From contig NC_087382.1 in the NCBI RefSeq assembly GCF_963675165.1, positions 2,881,463 through 2,945,462 on the forward strand: a stretch of 64,000 nucleotides of DNA. Direction: 5' to 3'. Both the position numbers and the translations under genes were made by a program. This stretch comes from Halichondria panicea. Taxonomy: Eukaryota > Porifera > Demospongiae > Suberitida > Halichondriidae. This document shows, one piece after another, positions 9,960 to 25,920 of the stretch; position 1 is the first letter of the stretch; the number at the start of each line of letters is the position of its first letter. Under the pieces are notes generated by a model. The model made no database searches. It was not told the origin of the DNA and saw only the letters and a list, made by a program, of their open reading frames with translations.

Positions 9960-12900
9960 GAGAGCTTCCGTACACAGTATGGAGAACGAGACATGGTTTG
10001 AAATGGCTGATCTTGCTCCAGTGATACAGAACGAAGCCTACCTTGCTGAAAACGACGACTTATTAGTAGCAGGGAAAAGTGGCTTGTTACAGAACGACAC
10101 GATTGAACCACGACCACGAAAAATTGACAATGTTCTATACGAAAGTGACGATTCAGAGCCAGACTTCTTCCCAAGTCCAGGTTCCGTACGGAATGGAGAC
10201 AATGAACCTTTCTATCACGTTCTGGATCAGAATCAGCCACCCCAGCATCGCATTCCACTCACGTCCAACTCTGTTGCCTGCGAGACCATCCCAGAGAATC
10301 GTGCCTTCGGTAAGTGCACGCTACTGCAGTATAGCGGGTATATTTAAAGGGTATAAATGTTTGCAGTTTCGCTGATTAAGCATATACTGTGAACATATTT
10401 AATATCGCATGAATGCAACTCAGTGAACCACGAAAACAGTATACGGTTCTGAATTGTCTATAATGTCAAAGAAACCATTACATTGTTTTGCAGGCAAGAA
10501 GAGACATCGCTCTACCAAGAGCCCACGATCTTCTAAAACGCAAACACTGGAAAAGAAGCATTCACGACGATCACAGCCATCTCCTCCACACATCTACGAT
10601 TACGCCCACCACACTCTCCCTCACGCCCACACCCTACCACACGCCCACTCGTATTTTCCCCCTCCATTTGTTGCTGGCCCTTGGGGCATGTACGAGACGC
10701 TCCCCCACAGTCCCTACATGTACCCCCCACAGCAGCGACCCCCCTACGCGTACCCCCCAGCGAGACCAGTATCCCCCGTCAAGCTACCCCCCAACAGAAC
10801 CCTGGAGCACACCTCGCTACCTGTAGCCTGGTCATACATGACAAACTACCACAACGGTATCCCGCCACATGCAACCTCAAGCTTCTTCTCACAAATGTGG
10901 GGAAAATTTTCAGCTCCGATACGAAATCGAAGCAAAGTTATGCCAAGGAAAATGTCGAACCCTGGTGGTAAAAATATTAGCATTTTGAAAAAATCTCCCA
11001 GTAATATATCGAAGGCTGCCTCTGAGCCAGTTTACAGTGGAGGGCTGCCAGCACACCTTTCAACTGTCGAGACACTTCAGAGAAAAGACGTGTCCGATAA
11101 ATCGCTGCTATCGCGGAAAAGAAAGAAGGATACAAGTCCAAAGAAGAGTAAGGAGGTTCTAGCTTCACTAGAAGAGCAAACTTTGGAAGAGAAAGAGCCA
11201 GAACCATACGAAGTTCCACTGAACATTTACCAGGAGATAGACAAGGTTGAGGTATCTGTGGAGACAGGGAAAACTGGAGGCAAGAAAGAAAAGAAAAAGA
11301 AAGAGAAATCGCCGCCCAAAAGCAAGTCTACTAAAGGGAAGTCAGTAGACAAAGATAGTGGTAAGTTATAATTATTTTTTAGTGCAGTTATGACTTCTCG
11401 AAAGTAGCCTAGTTCTTTTAGAGCTCTAGAATGCATCTCTTAATTTTGAGAATGATTGGTTTTTGGTCCTCCCAAGTTACTGCCCCCCTCCACACATGCA
11501 CACACGCCCACACAGCAAGAGCTCTGACAATAGCCTCGTCCAGTCCGCCTGAAGTGAGTGTAACAAGTGGAGGCTCCACTCTCTTTACATGTCTAGCCAG
11601 CGCTGGGAACAAGGTCACCTACCAGTGGAGCAAAGATGGAGACACTCTACCCAGTAAAGGTAAGTCTTCCATTATCCACTTTCTTTCGATCTAATATCCC
11701 CATAATTATTTTCCAAGTGATGGCTATTTTCGATCCTCGATCTCATAGCCTATAATGCCTAAACTAATAGTTACTGCAATGCATCAACAAGCTATGAGAT
11801 AGAGGATTGATAATAGCCACACCATTTGGGCCTAAGAGGTGGTTATTGTTGTCTAGAGATGGTCAGTACCGACCACCACCACCGACCAGTGTGGACATGT
11901 ACATGCATCCCTGGCTACTATATAATAATAATGGTAGAATATGACCTCAATGAATGCAGCTGCTGGTAGGCTACAGAGCTTGTGTGTGGGAGGGAGGGAA
12001 ATGGGACATTAAGATAGCACATTCATAGCCTTGAATAATGTTAAACTGTTATCTACTTACAACTTTTGAGCAAAATCATAGCCAGGTTAGGATGAGCTTA
12101 ATTTTCCATTATTGCCTACAATGTAAGCTATACTGGTACAGTCTACATGTATGTAGCGATGTCAGTACATCCTCCTTATAAATAATAAATTATATTATAA
12201 TTAGTTGCAGATAAACAACTATTACATATGTAGTTACCAACTTCATATACACACACACATACACCCACACACACCCACACATGCACCAGCCCATAGCAAC
12301 AGCGTAGTCACGGCTCCGGGTATACTGGAGGTACGGAAGTGCACAGCCGAGGACGAGGGTCTCTACACTTGCACTGCCAGCAATAAATGGGGCACAAGCT
12401 CACGGACATTCAGCCTCACCATAGCATTCGGTACATTAGAGTTATTCAAGTTATACAGAATTGTCATAACATACTTAGTTTTCATGACTTAATTTCAACG
12501 ATTTTGTCAATTCGTACATGTATTGCAAGCTTGCTTCCCCCCTTCACACACACGCCCACACCACACACACAGGTGTCCCACGGTCCCCCTCTAAACTCGG
12601 CGGGCTACCTAGTTCCCCTCACATAGCATTGCCAGCTGGAGTGGAGGGACGACTAGGGTCCTCCTTCAATAACAAAGTCACTTACGCGTGAGTGTTACTA
12701 TACTCTCATACAATTGTCTATAAATTATATCGAGTTTCAAATGCGACGTTCTTTTGATTGTGAATTGTGCATAAACCGCAATCAAAAGATACGCAAGAGT
12801 GAGCATGCAATTTGCAATAGTTATATAGAAACGCTATGAGGCTTGTACAGTGTCATTCGCAATCCCTTACTCTTGCCCCCTCCACAGAGAGCTGAACATG

Positions 12901-14535
12901 CCCCCCCTGGAAGTAACCCCTACCCCCCTCAAAGAGCTAAAAACGACCCCCCAGGGAGCAACCCCTGCTCCCCACAAAGAGCTGAATATGATTCCCCAGG
13001 GAGCAGACGGGAATTATGAGCCGGAGACTGTCCAAGCATTCCTCGATAACTTGCTGGAAGAGATGCATATTTCAGATGATGAATTTGGTACTGAGAAAAA
13101 TCAGGTGTGTAAAAAAGTTAGCGTGTGCTCTATTTATCAGTGGCTATAGCAACTACAATGCTATGTGTACATGTATGTACTGCATGGTACGTAGGTTTTG
13201 AAAGTACTAGAGCTATATGTAATTAGAGTTCTGGTGGTTTAAATTCAACGATAATCAAATCTCAGATCAATTTTCGTGATATTTTGTCAAAAATGGCCCA
13301 AAATAGACTTTTGATTTTAACCATCATCTGAAAGGCTTTTCTCTAAGCTTTCAGAAAATTATAAAATTAATGTGATTGGACCAACGTTTTCAAAGATGCT
13401 TATTTAACGCTACGTAGTTGAAGTACACTATCCCCACTCCACACACACTCACATTTATCATCCGCCCCTCCCCACACACACGCCCACACACACAGTTATC
13501 GGAGAGACCTCTGGGAGACGGTAAAGAAAGCTCCACCCACTTGCCCCTCGGAGAAGAAACAGACGTTGTCCCTCCGCTGCCAACCATACTAGTAACCGAG
13601 AGCAAAAGTATGCGAATAAAACACAAACGAATGAGCAGTCCCATAAAAAACGATAACCAAGATTATTTGGAGGGCTACGGGGCCGACTATGGCGCCATTT
13701 CCTCGACAACCGATTTGGAGAAAGAACGACTGCCAAAATACGCAGAAAAAGACATTGCCAAGAAACTCAAGCAAAAGGACAAGAAGAGAAAATTAAGTGA
13801 AGAAAGTACTGAAAAATCGCCGAAAAAAGAAAAGAAAAAATTTGGTCTATTTTCACGCTCTAAAAAGATAGTTGAAGATAAGCCGCCGCAGGGGGAAGGG
13901 ATATTGGACTACAAGGATATGCCGTCACCCTCTAAGTCCATCGTTAGATTTGCGGAAGTTCTTGAAGAGGAGTTGACTAAACGGGACAGTGGTTTAACAG
14001 ATACTAGCCTGGGGGTGAATACATCACTGGGGAGTGAACATTCAGATAGCTCGTACGCTGAAAGGGGGGGTGATCAAAATGGGTGTGGTTTAGAGCTGCC
14101 CACAGAAGAGGAGTCCATTTCAGAGCAAGTTCGGAGATTACAAGCGTCCGTGGAGGAGTACAATCACGAGGAAATGGAGGACAGAAAGGTGAGGGGGCGG
14201 TGTGTGAGGAGTGGAGGGGGTGGGTGTGTGGGTGTGGTCAGTAAACGATTGTCCTGTTTATTAGTAGCTCTCCTTTTTAAATTAGTATAGAGTTCCAAAA
14301 AATGAACTGATTTGTACAACTTTGGGTGTTGGTTTAATATTGTGTAATGCTACACGCCCACACACCCCACAACACACACACTCACACACTCTTAGGTTCT
14401 ATATGTGTAGGCTATAGCTAGCATCAATTGTGATCTCCAAAGTGTATACTTTCGTATCATGCATTCATTTGCTCATGTTGGCAGGTGAAGAAGAGCAGCA
14501 GATTTAAAAAGCTTGCCAAGAGAACTAAGTCCTAG
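9085..14535 (+). CDS. Tudor-like / Ig-like / Lys-rich multidomain protein (973 aa)
   Basis: Eleven exons: 9085-9136, 9321-9430, 9575-9753, 9957-10309, 10494-11360, 11516-11659, 12290-12430, 12573-12687, 12888-13104, 13496-14188, 14485-14535. Phases agree throughout and total 2922 nt. Residues about 18-60 and 80-130 look like small Tudor-type barrels (VNVRWKGTWYNGIVSKIG; GTRVAYNNGESWIEGVVEDG, then ETWFEMADLAPV). Residues about 231-360 are basic, then His/Tyr/Pro-rich; residues 490-520 are Lys-rich. Exons 6-7 encode one I-set Ig domain split by a phase-1 intron (LFTCLAS, YQWSKDGD, DEGLYTCTASNKWG). The tail holds KELN-type repeats, acidic patches and repeated KKxKK blocks, ending in a basic peptide. 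No signal peptide or membrane helix, so the Ig fold is presumably intracellular. Function unknown; methyl-lysine or chromatin binding is only a suggestion from the Tudor-like modules. Confidence 0.78.
9479..9574. repeat. (CA)n tract abutting a 3' splice site
   Basis: CA dinucleotide with interspersed ctccacact, ending in acag immediately before exon 3 of the Tudor/Ig gene. A second (CA)n at 9918-9953 plays the same position for exon 4. Confidence 0.9.
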
Positions 14536-14751
14536 CTGCTAGTGTTTGTGTGACAATGTGTATTAGTCGTGTGTGTGTGTGTGTTCAAATCACTGTTTCC
14601 TGTTGCCAATAGTTACGTAGATTATCTGTCTTCATGCATGATAGTGCTTATTATCCAAATTAAAATATTATTGTAACATTCATTCATGGACTCAGTCCTG
14701 TTGTAATAATTATGTTAGCTCTCACATATCAGATAATGCTTGACTTATTAT

Positions 14752-16242
<1,491 letters not shown>

Positions 16243-16316
<74 letters not shown>
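16243..16316. repeat. (TG)37 at end of copy A
   Basis: Pure TG tract at the junction of copy A with the Penelope-like body; the equivalent tract after copy B is far longer (20793-20975). Confidence 0.95.
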
Positions 16317-16317
<1 letters not shown>

Positions 16318-16378
16318 CTTTACCCACAAGGGTGGGGGATTGGGACCCCACCCTTGTGGGTAAAGGTCCCAATCCCCT
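16318..16378. other. Strong hairpin at the 3' end of the Penelope-like body
   Basis: Arms of 20 bases, 16318-16337 and 16346-16365, pair perfectly with an 8-base loop (core acccacaagggtgggg). A second overlapping inverted repeat joins ggggattgggacc with ggtcccaatcccc (to 16378). It lies between the TG tract and the end of the endonuclease ORF, so it would sit in the 3' untranslated part of the element RNA. Confidence 0.75.
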
Positions 16379-16505
16379 ACATGGGGAACGGTACGTGCAT
16401 GCGCAATCTCAGTATCTGTTTTAGATTTTGCACAGCTATCTTTTTAAATGGATCGAGGTGTATTTACTGCAAGTCATGTGACTTAATTAAAAACACGTGG
16501 ATACA

Positions 16506-18857
16506 TTATGATAATACATTTAGTCCATGTGGAATAATTGTTCTAAGTGTAGCTATCCAGTAGTGTTCTAAAGCTTGGAGTTCTGTGAAGGACGTTGTTG
16601 CGTCAATACACTGTACTTTCAGGTTTCTGACAGAGTGATCGGTAAAGTTGAAGTGGTTGCTTATATACGTTCTTACTTTGTTGAAAATATTGCTACGATG
16701 ATGATTGATTCTAGTTCGAAGCGTTTGAGTGGTGTAACCCACATACTGTTTCTTGCAATGTGAGCATGTAATTAGATATATGAGATATCTTGAATTGCAG
16801 GAAAATTGGTGTCTGATTGGATACGTTTTTTCTGATTTCGATGATCTGAAAAATCTATTACATACTAGGTGTTGACATGTTGCACAGCTCGGTTTCATAC
16901 ACTTACTTATTCGAGTGTGTTGTGTGAGAGTGGGAACGCTTCTTGTAATTGTGTGTTGGTGGACTTGATCAAAGGTTATTTCAGTTCTGAGCGTTTGTTC
17001 TTCGTTTAAACTGATTTTGGCCCTAACGAGTTCTTTACCGAGATTTTGGTGTTTCAGATTGATTATTCTGGGACTGGGTAATAGTAAGCCTTTGTAGTGC
17101 TGTAGTGTGACACTTTTTAGTAATTGGAAATTTGGAGGCGAGAGGCACTTGAAAATGGGTGGTCTTACTCTGGCAGGAGGTTTTTTCATTTTCCGAAGTA
17201 ACTGAGGTCTTCTCTCATATGACACGGAATTGATGGTTTTGTCAATGAGGGTTTGGGGATAGTCTCGTTTTTTAAGGCGTATGCTAAGGAGCTGAGTCAT
17301 GGTTTGAAACTCCTGGATGGTGGTGTTTGTGCGCACAAGTCTGGTACATTCTCCGGTAATGATGGATTTGAAGATGTGTTTCGGATGGTTTGATGTATAA
17401 TGTAGGTACTGGTAGAGATTTTGTTGTTTTTGGAAGGTTTTTGTGTCTAGTTTTCGAGATTTGTGGAAGTGGGGACCTTTGTAAATTGTCATATCTAGAA
17501 ACGAGACTTGTTGAGATGAGTAGGAGTATTTGTAACTTAATTTTTGGTGGGATATATTGAGTTCGGATAGGAAGCTGATTAGCGAGTTTTCATCATGCTG
17601 CCACACTATAAAAATGTCATCTATGTATCTTTTAATCAGGAGAGGTTTAGCTGGTTGTTTTTCTAAAAATCTTCTGATGATTACCGACATGAATATGTTA
17701 GCGATGGTGGGTGAGAACGGGGCTCCCATTGCTGTACCTTGTATTTGTTGGAATGTAACTGGTCCAAACTCGAAATAATTGTGATTAACGCATATTTGTA
17801 GAAGTTGGATGATTAGATTTGGGTCTAGCAGCAACGTGTACCTATGACTTAACATTTCGGTGTATATTATCTGCAGACATTCCTCTTGAGGAATGGAGGG
17901 ATACAATGAGTCGACGTCAATTGCTACTAATAGCGCATTGTCGGGAATTTGTAAGTCTTCTAGAATTAGTGACAAACAAGCGGAATTTTGTAGGTAATCT
18001 TCGTACGTTTAAGCTAGGGGTTGAAGCACATGATCTAAGAGCTTACTAGCTGGCGTTAGTGGAGAATTACAGTTTGCAACTATGGGTCTGACTGGTGGCA
18101 GTTTTTTGAATTGTTTATGAATTTTCGGAATGCCGTAAAATTGTGGAATTTGGAAAATGTCTTTATTGGGGAGAACGAATCGTTTTAGCCGCTTATCGGT
18201 ACTAGTGAGTGTGGTATGGTATTTTGACAGAACTTCTTGGAGTTGGTTGGTGATTTTGGTGGTGGGATACTCGGCGGTTCTTTTATATACCTTATCGTCT
18301 AGTAAGATTAGGAGGCATTGTTGGACGTAGTCTGTGGTGTCCATTATAACTACGCCTAAGTTCTTATCTGCTGGCTTAATGGTGACTCGATTTTTTTGTT
18401 TTTTGAATTTTTGTAGTGCTAAAGATTCTGCGAGTGTGACATTTGTTTTGGGCTTGAAGATTTCGTGTAACTGGTCATTGATATTATCTTTTGTGACGGA
18501 AATGTATTGTTCGACATTTCTGTATCCACTATTGTATGTATCATTAAAAGAAGAGTATGTGGTTGTTGGTAGGAATCGCATTGGTCTATGTACTTTTTCT
18601 GTCGTTGTGGGTATACCACTTTTTACTGGTTTCGGCGTGCGATAATATATAGAGTTAGTGTATATTCTTCTAAGTGACTTTGAGTATTCGTTAAACTCTC
18701 GTAACAGTTGTAATTTGGATTCCGTACTACATAAGTTTTTGGTGAGTGCGAAGCTTAGGCCTTTATTTAGTAATTGTGATTCGGCAGTGGTGAGGGTGAG
18801 TGAGCTCAGATTGTGGACGCACCTGGTGGGTTGTGTTTCGGTTGGGGGCCTTCCCAT
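16506..18857 (-). pseudogene. Penelope-like reverse transcriptase with GIY-YIG endonuclease, one stop
   Basis: Two minus-strand frames, 18857-18009 and 17975-16506, are in the same phase and separated only by a TAA near 18010. Upstream: CVHNLSSLTL, VTIKPADKNLGVVIMD and FYGIPKIHK, the N-terminal RT motifs of this class. Downstream: motif A AIDVDSLYPSIP, motif B GTAMGAPFSPTIANIFM and catalytic motif C RYIDDIFIVW. A Cys linker (KCMKPSCATC) leads to a C-terminal GIY-YIG domain (YLIYLITCSHCKKQYVGYT). The gene copies element RNA into DNA at a nick made by the endonuclease. All catalytic blocks look intact, so the stop is probably young, or a sequencing error. Confidence 0.88.
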
Positions 18858-19477
18858 AAAAAAGGAGTTTGTGATGTTTTGGGAATTTTTTGGGCTATTG
18901 GGTGTTGAGACATTTCTCTACACCGTTTTCTGCGAGTATTGCGTTTCGCACCGAGAGAAAGCCTTGGCGGCCGATGTTTTTTATTTAGTCTGATTTGCAA
19001 CTCAGGTGTGGGGACGTGTCCGTGGATCTTGTTTTCTTTTAGGAATTTTCTGTATTGTATTTGGATATCTGTGTCACGTATTTCAAATTTAAGTAAATCT
19101 CGTTCTGTGTCATTCACAAGAGATTCTAGTGCCGTCTTTGTTTGGGCCAAACTCTGGTTGTTGCTGGTTATTACTGCTTCTAGATATTTTGTGAAGATGT
19201 GGGAGTATTCTGATAGAAATTGTTGATGGAAAGTGTCGTTTTCGCAGGTTAAGTTAGGTTTCGGTATGAATTCTTCCGGGATCGCTCCTAATTTCAGTTG
19301 GTTTTGCCTTTGAATGTTTTCCTCTAGGATAGAGACAGCTGAGCGAAGTTTCTGATACTGAGCCGATTTGGCTTTTAGGAATTCTTTAGCTTGTTTATTC
19401 ATGGCTGTGAAAACATTTAAGTGTTGAAATTCAGTATGTATATAGCCGATATTCAAGTAGCCATTCAGTCTCTTCAA
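18806..19477 (-). pseudogene. N-terminal ORF of the Penelope-like element, frameshifted
   Basis: A 223-residue frame rich in Lys/Gln/Glu, probably helical, overlapping the RT frame by 52 bases but in another phase. The overlap has runs of T and C (near 18845-18865), where a one-base slip would join them. In related elements the N-terminal region is usually continuous with the RT, so this is a frameshift by decay or, less likely, a programmed one. No domain recognised. Confidence 0.6.
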
Positions 19478-19685
19478 ATTAATTGGTTTTCAGTTAAATA
19501 AATTTCAGTTAAATAACCTAGGGTTGTGAGAAGTGGACCACATAAACTAAGGGCAGTGACTTCATATCGAAACCAGATTCCTCGACTGAGCCCGAAACGA
19601 GAGGCCCAGCCACATAAGGCGCAATGCCAGAGGGCATAGACCCAACGCCACAGACTCAGCCCCGTACTCGAGGAGCACGTGTGTG

Positions 19686-22095
<2,410 letters not shown>

Positions 22096-22740
22096 TCAGA
22101 ATTCTGAAGTAGTTCCAAAATCTAAATCTAAATCACTACCCCCTGAGGGGATGGTTTGTTCTGACTCTGCCCCTACAGACTTGTCTAGAATAAGAGCACT
22201 CGATTCGTCGCTTCCGCCACCCCCACCACTGGCATCTTCATCTGATTGGTCGCTTTGTGCTATCTGGGCGGGGTCAACGTACTTGTAGAAGAACGACATA
22301 ATCGCAAAGATGATGGTGACGGCAAAGATGAGAATAGCGAAAAAGAAGAACTCGATTGACTGTGTGTGTGTGGTGTTGTGTGGGCGTGTGTGTGTGTGTG
22401 TGTGGAGGGTTACGATAGATAGAGAAATCAGGACAAGGTAATAATTATTGTACACTACCGTATTTGATGTAATTACAGCGCCAGAAATTATTTTTGCGAG
22501 ACTATGTACATGAATATATATGGTGCTATAAATTTTGAGTTTCTTAAGTGGCGCTGTAGTTACATCAATTACGGTACACACTTGTATGCATGCAGCAACT
22601 ATTAGTGTTACTGACTGCATACATGATTAGTACCTGATCCTCGAAGATCTTTGCCTCTGCTATGATGATGACCACTAGGTTACCAAAGGCAACCGTCATA
22701 AGCCAAGCAGCTTGACACATTGACTTCATACTGATAGGGG

Positions 22741-22818
<78 letters not shown>

Positions 22819-24156
22819 TTGAACTTCTTTGAACGGCCATAACTTGAATTCCGTTGATCCAATGTCAAAAATGTTATGATTTTCTGAAAGCTTAGAAAAA
22901 TACCTTTCAAATGATGTGTTCAAATCTGAAATTTCACCGAGGCCCTAATTTGTCATTTTTCGGCCTCGGACCATGGGCTATTATTCATGGTATCGGCAAA
23001 TTGACAAATACTTTTATCTCTCAAATATGAAGTTTGAACACATCATTTGAAAGGTCTATTTCTAAGCTTTCAGAAAATCATAAAATTGTTGAAATTGAAT
23101 CAACGGAATTCAAGTTATGGCCGCTGAAAGAGTCACTGAACCATATTAACTTTCAACGGCCATAACTTTAGTACCGTTAAATTTTAAACAATCCCACAAG
23201 CACAGAATGTTCGGTCAATAAATCTTTACTAGTTACAGTTAGCAACCATCACCTGTGAGTAAGCGAACTCTAACCCTGTGACTGAGAACATGACCTCTCC
23301 AGCTGTGATGAGCACGTACATGGGAACCTGGAGGAACATGGACACAGAGTTGGGGGCGTCCACGTCCACCACTGTCACGTTCAACTGTGTGTGTGTGTGT
23401 GGGCGGGGTGTGTGTGTGTGTGTGTGTGGGCGGGATATAACTATAACATAATGCTTGAAAGATTAATTTCTAGTCACTATTATTATGACCCTCTGACCAC
23501 ACCCACCCCTTGGCTGATTATAAGTGTGTATGTTGCTCCTCCTAGGAAATCTCTCGAAAGGGTCCCTTCAATCTGCAAGTGTGTGGGCGGGCGTGTGTGT
23601 GTGTGATGTGTGGAGGGGGTACATACCGTATCGTTGGGAGAAGTGCCCAGTTCAGTGATGCGATACTGATACCTGTAATGAAGTAAGATCGTGAGCAATG
23701 ATAAGAAAATGCATAACAAAATGGACATAAGCCTCAGAAGTTGTATTTCGGCAAGCACACCATTGGAAAGGTAATTCTGAGAGCTATTGAATGCATCAAT
23801 TAGTTTTGAAATTGGACAGTCTGAACATAAATTACGGGCTCTCAAAGATAGCTACCAAAACAGCTGAAATTTGGGATAATAATATGTAAATTCCTGATTA
23901 TAAGCACGCTCTGATAGTTATAAGCACGCTCTGATAGTTATAAGCATGCGTGCCTCACTTCCCCACCCCCACACACCCACACACACAAGCACGCGTGCTT
24001 CACCTGCCCACGTCAATCTCCTTCCTCTCTGAGGAGTTTAGAGATGTGAGTGCGGGGGCGTTGAATGATGTATCGGCACATTCTCCCGGGGAGTCCCCAT
24101 CATATCCCAGGACAACATCCAGCACCCTACCCCCTCTCAGTGTGCTCACAATCCTG

Positions 24157-24187
<31 letters not shown>

Positions 24188-25879
24188 GGCGTGGGTGGTG
24201 TGGATGGTGTGTGTGTGTACTCACTGTATACTGGACATTCCACCATCGACCGGTACATCTTCATACTCACTCTGCATAAATAATAATCAAATATGTAACA
24301 CACACGCCCACTCATCCACACACACGCCCACACACCATGATGGGGACTATACTGCCAGTGTTGTTCAGTGCAAACACGATCTGAGTGATGTTCTGCTCCA
24401 AGAGGTCAAGGTCTATATCTTGTATACCAGTCCCGTTGAGAGTGTAGTAGCCAACGGCCAATGGAGGAGTTACACGGCTCTGTGGGGGGTGAGTGGTGGG
24501 GGGTAAGAGTGTGGGGGGTATAAGAGGTGGTGGGGGGTAGTAACTGGCTATAATTATTATAATACAAAGTTATGTTAGAATATGCAATTGCGTGAAATTC
24601 TACAGAATTACGAGAAATAACTACATAAATTATTAGTTAACCTAATGTAATAAATTTATAGCATGCTACATTCCTAGCAAAACAGTATGCTGGAGGCTAC
24701 AAAGGTTTCACAGACGAGTCCGTACCTCCCCTTGCGTCAAGTTATAAGAGTACAAGACGCTGTCATTTCCCTCCATTGAAGTGAGGCTCAACTGCATGTC
24801 CTGAGGGGATGTGTTGACCAGTACTAGCTTTGACTCTCCTGCCTTGAGGTTAATGGCAGCATTTTGTACCGATATCTGAACAACACCAGCCACTATGAAA
24901 GCTAGTCCAGCGATCGCCATGCCAACGACCATGCGCTGTAGAGGCCTGTGTGTGTGTGGGCGGATTACATGTACAAGCATTAATTTAGCAAGGTATACAT
25001 ACTATTAGATATACATAACCATTGATTTAACGAGAGGGGGGTAGTTGAACATCTTTCAACAGCCATAACTTGAATTCCGTTGATCCAATTTCCAAAATTT
25101 GTTGATTTTTTGAAAGCTTAGAAAGATACCTTTCAAATGATGTAATCAAATCCAAAACTTCGTTGGGGCCCTAATTTGTCATTTTTCGGCCTTGGACCAT
25201 GGGCTATTATTCATGGTACGGCCAAATTGACAAATACTTTTATTTCTCAAATATGAACTTTGATGACACCATTTGAAAGGTCTCTTTCTAAGCTTTCAGA
25301 AAATCATAAAATTGTTGAAATTGAACAAACGGAATTCAAGTTACATGTACGCTAACAACAAGACTAGTACATTAGCTACATGTACATGTATATAGTAGGA
25401 AAGAAGCACTGTTACTGTCACATGTACAGTATCACCATTTGTACTCATAACATACTATATAGCAGGTAATTTTTGTTGCCCAAATTTTCATACAAACTAC
25501 CCAATTAAATATTCGTACAGCTCAGGAAGTAACATTAAACCTATTTAAGTAGAATAATTTCGCAGTTTAAATTTTCAGATACTGAAAAATACGAAAATTT
25601 CCACCTTACGAAAATAACGGTATAATATAATGCATCTCAAAATAACCTTTTGAGTAGACGGCATTTTCCAAACAGAGGGTAAACCACAATCTCGAATATT
25701 GGAATAAAGACTAGAATGAGAACAGGGTTGAGTGCTTGCATCTGATCAGGTTGTATGGTAATGGCTCCGAGTTTTCCATTCATTCTGGTGGCTTGTAGAG
25801 TCCATCGTGATCCCTGTGTGTGTGTGTGTGGGGCGTGTGGGTGTGTGGCGTGTGTGTGTGTGTGTGGGTGTATGTGTGG

Positions 25880-25920
<41 letters not shown>

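Noticed and set aside
17557-19226. Plus-strand frames across the Penelope-like body
   Set aside because: Shadows of the minus-strand reverse transcriptase, which has all catalytic motifs.
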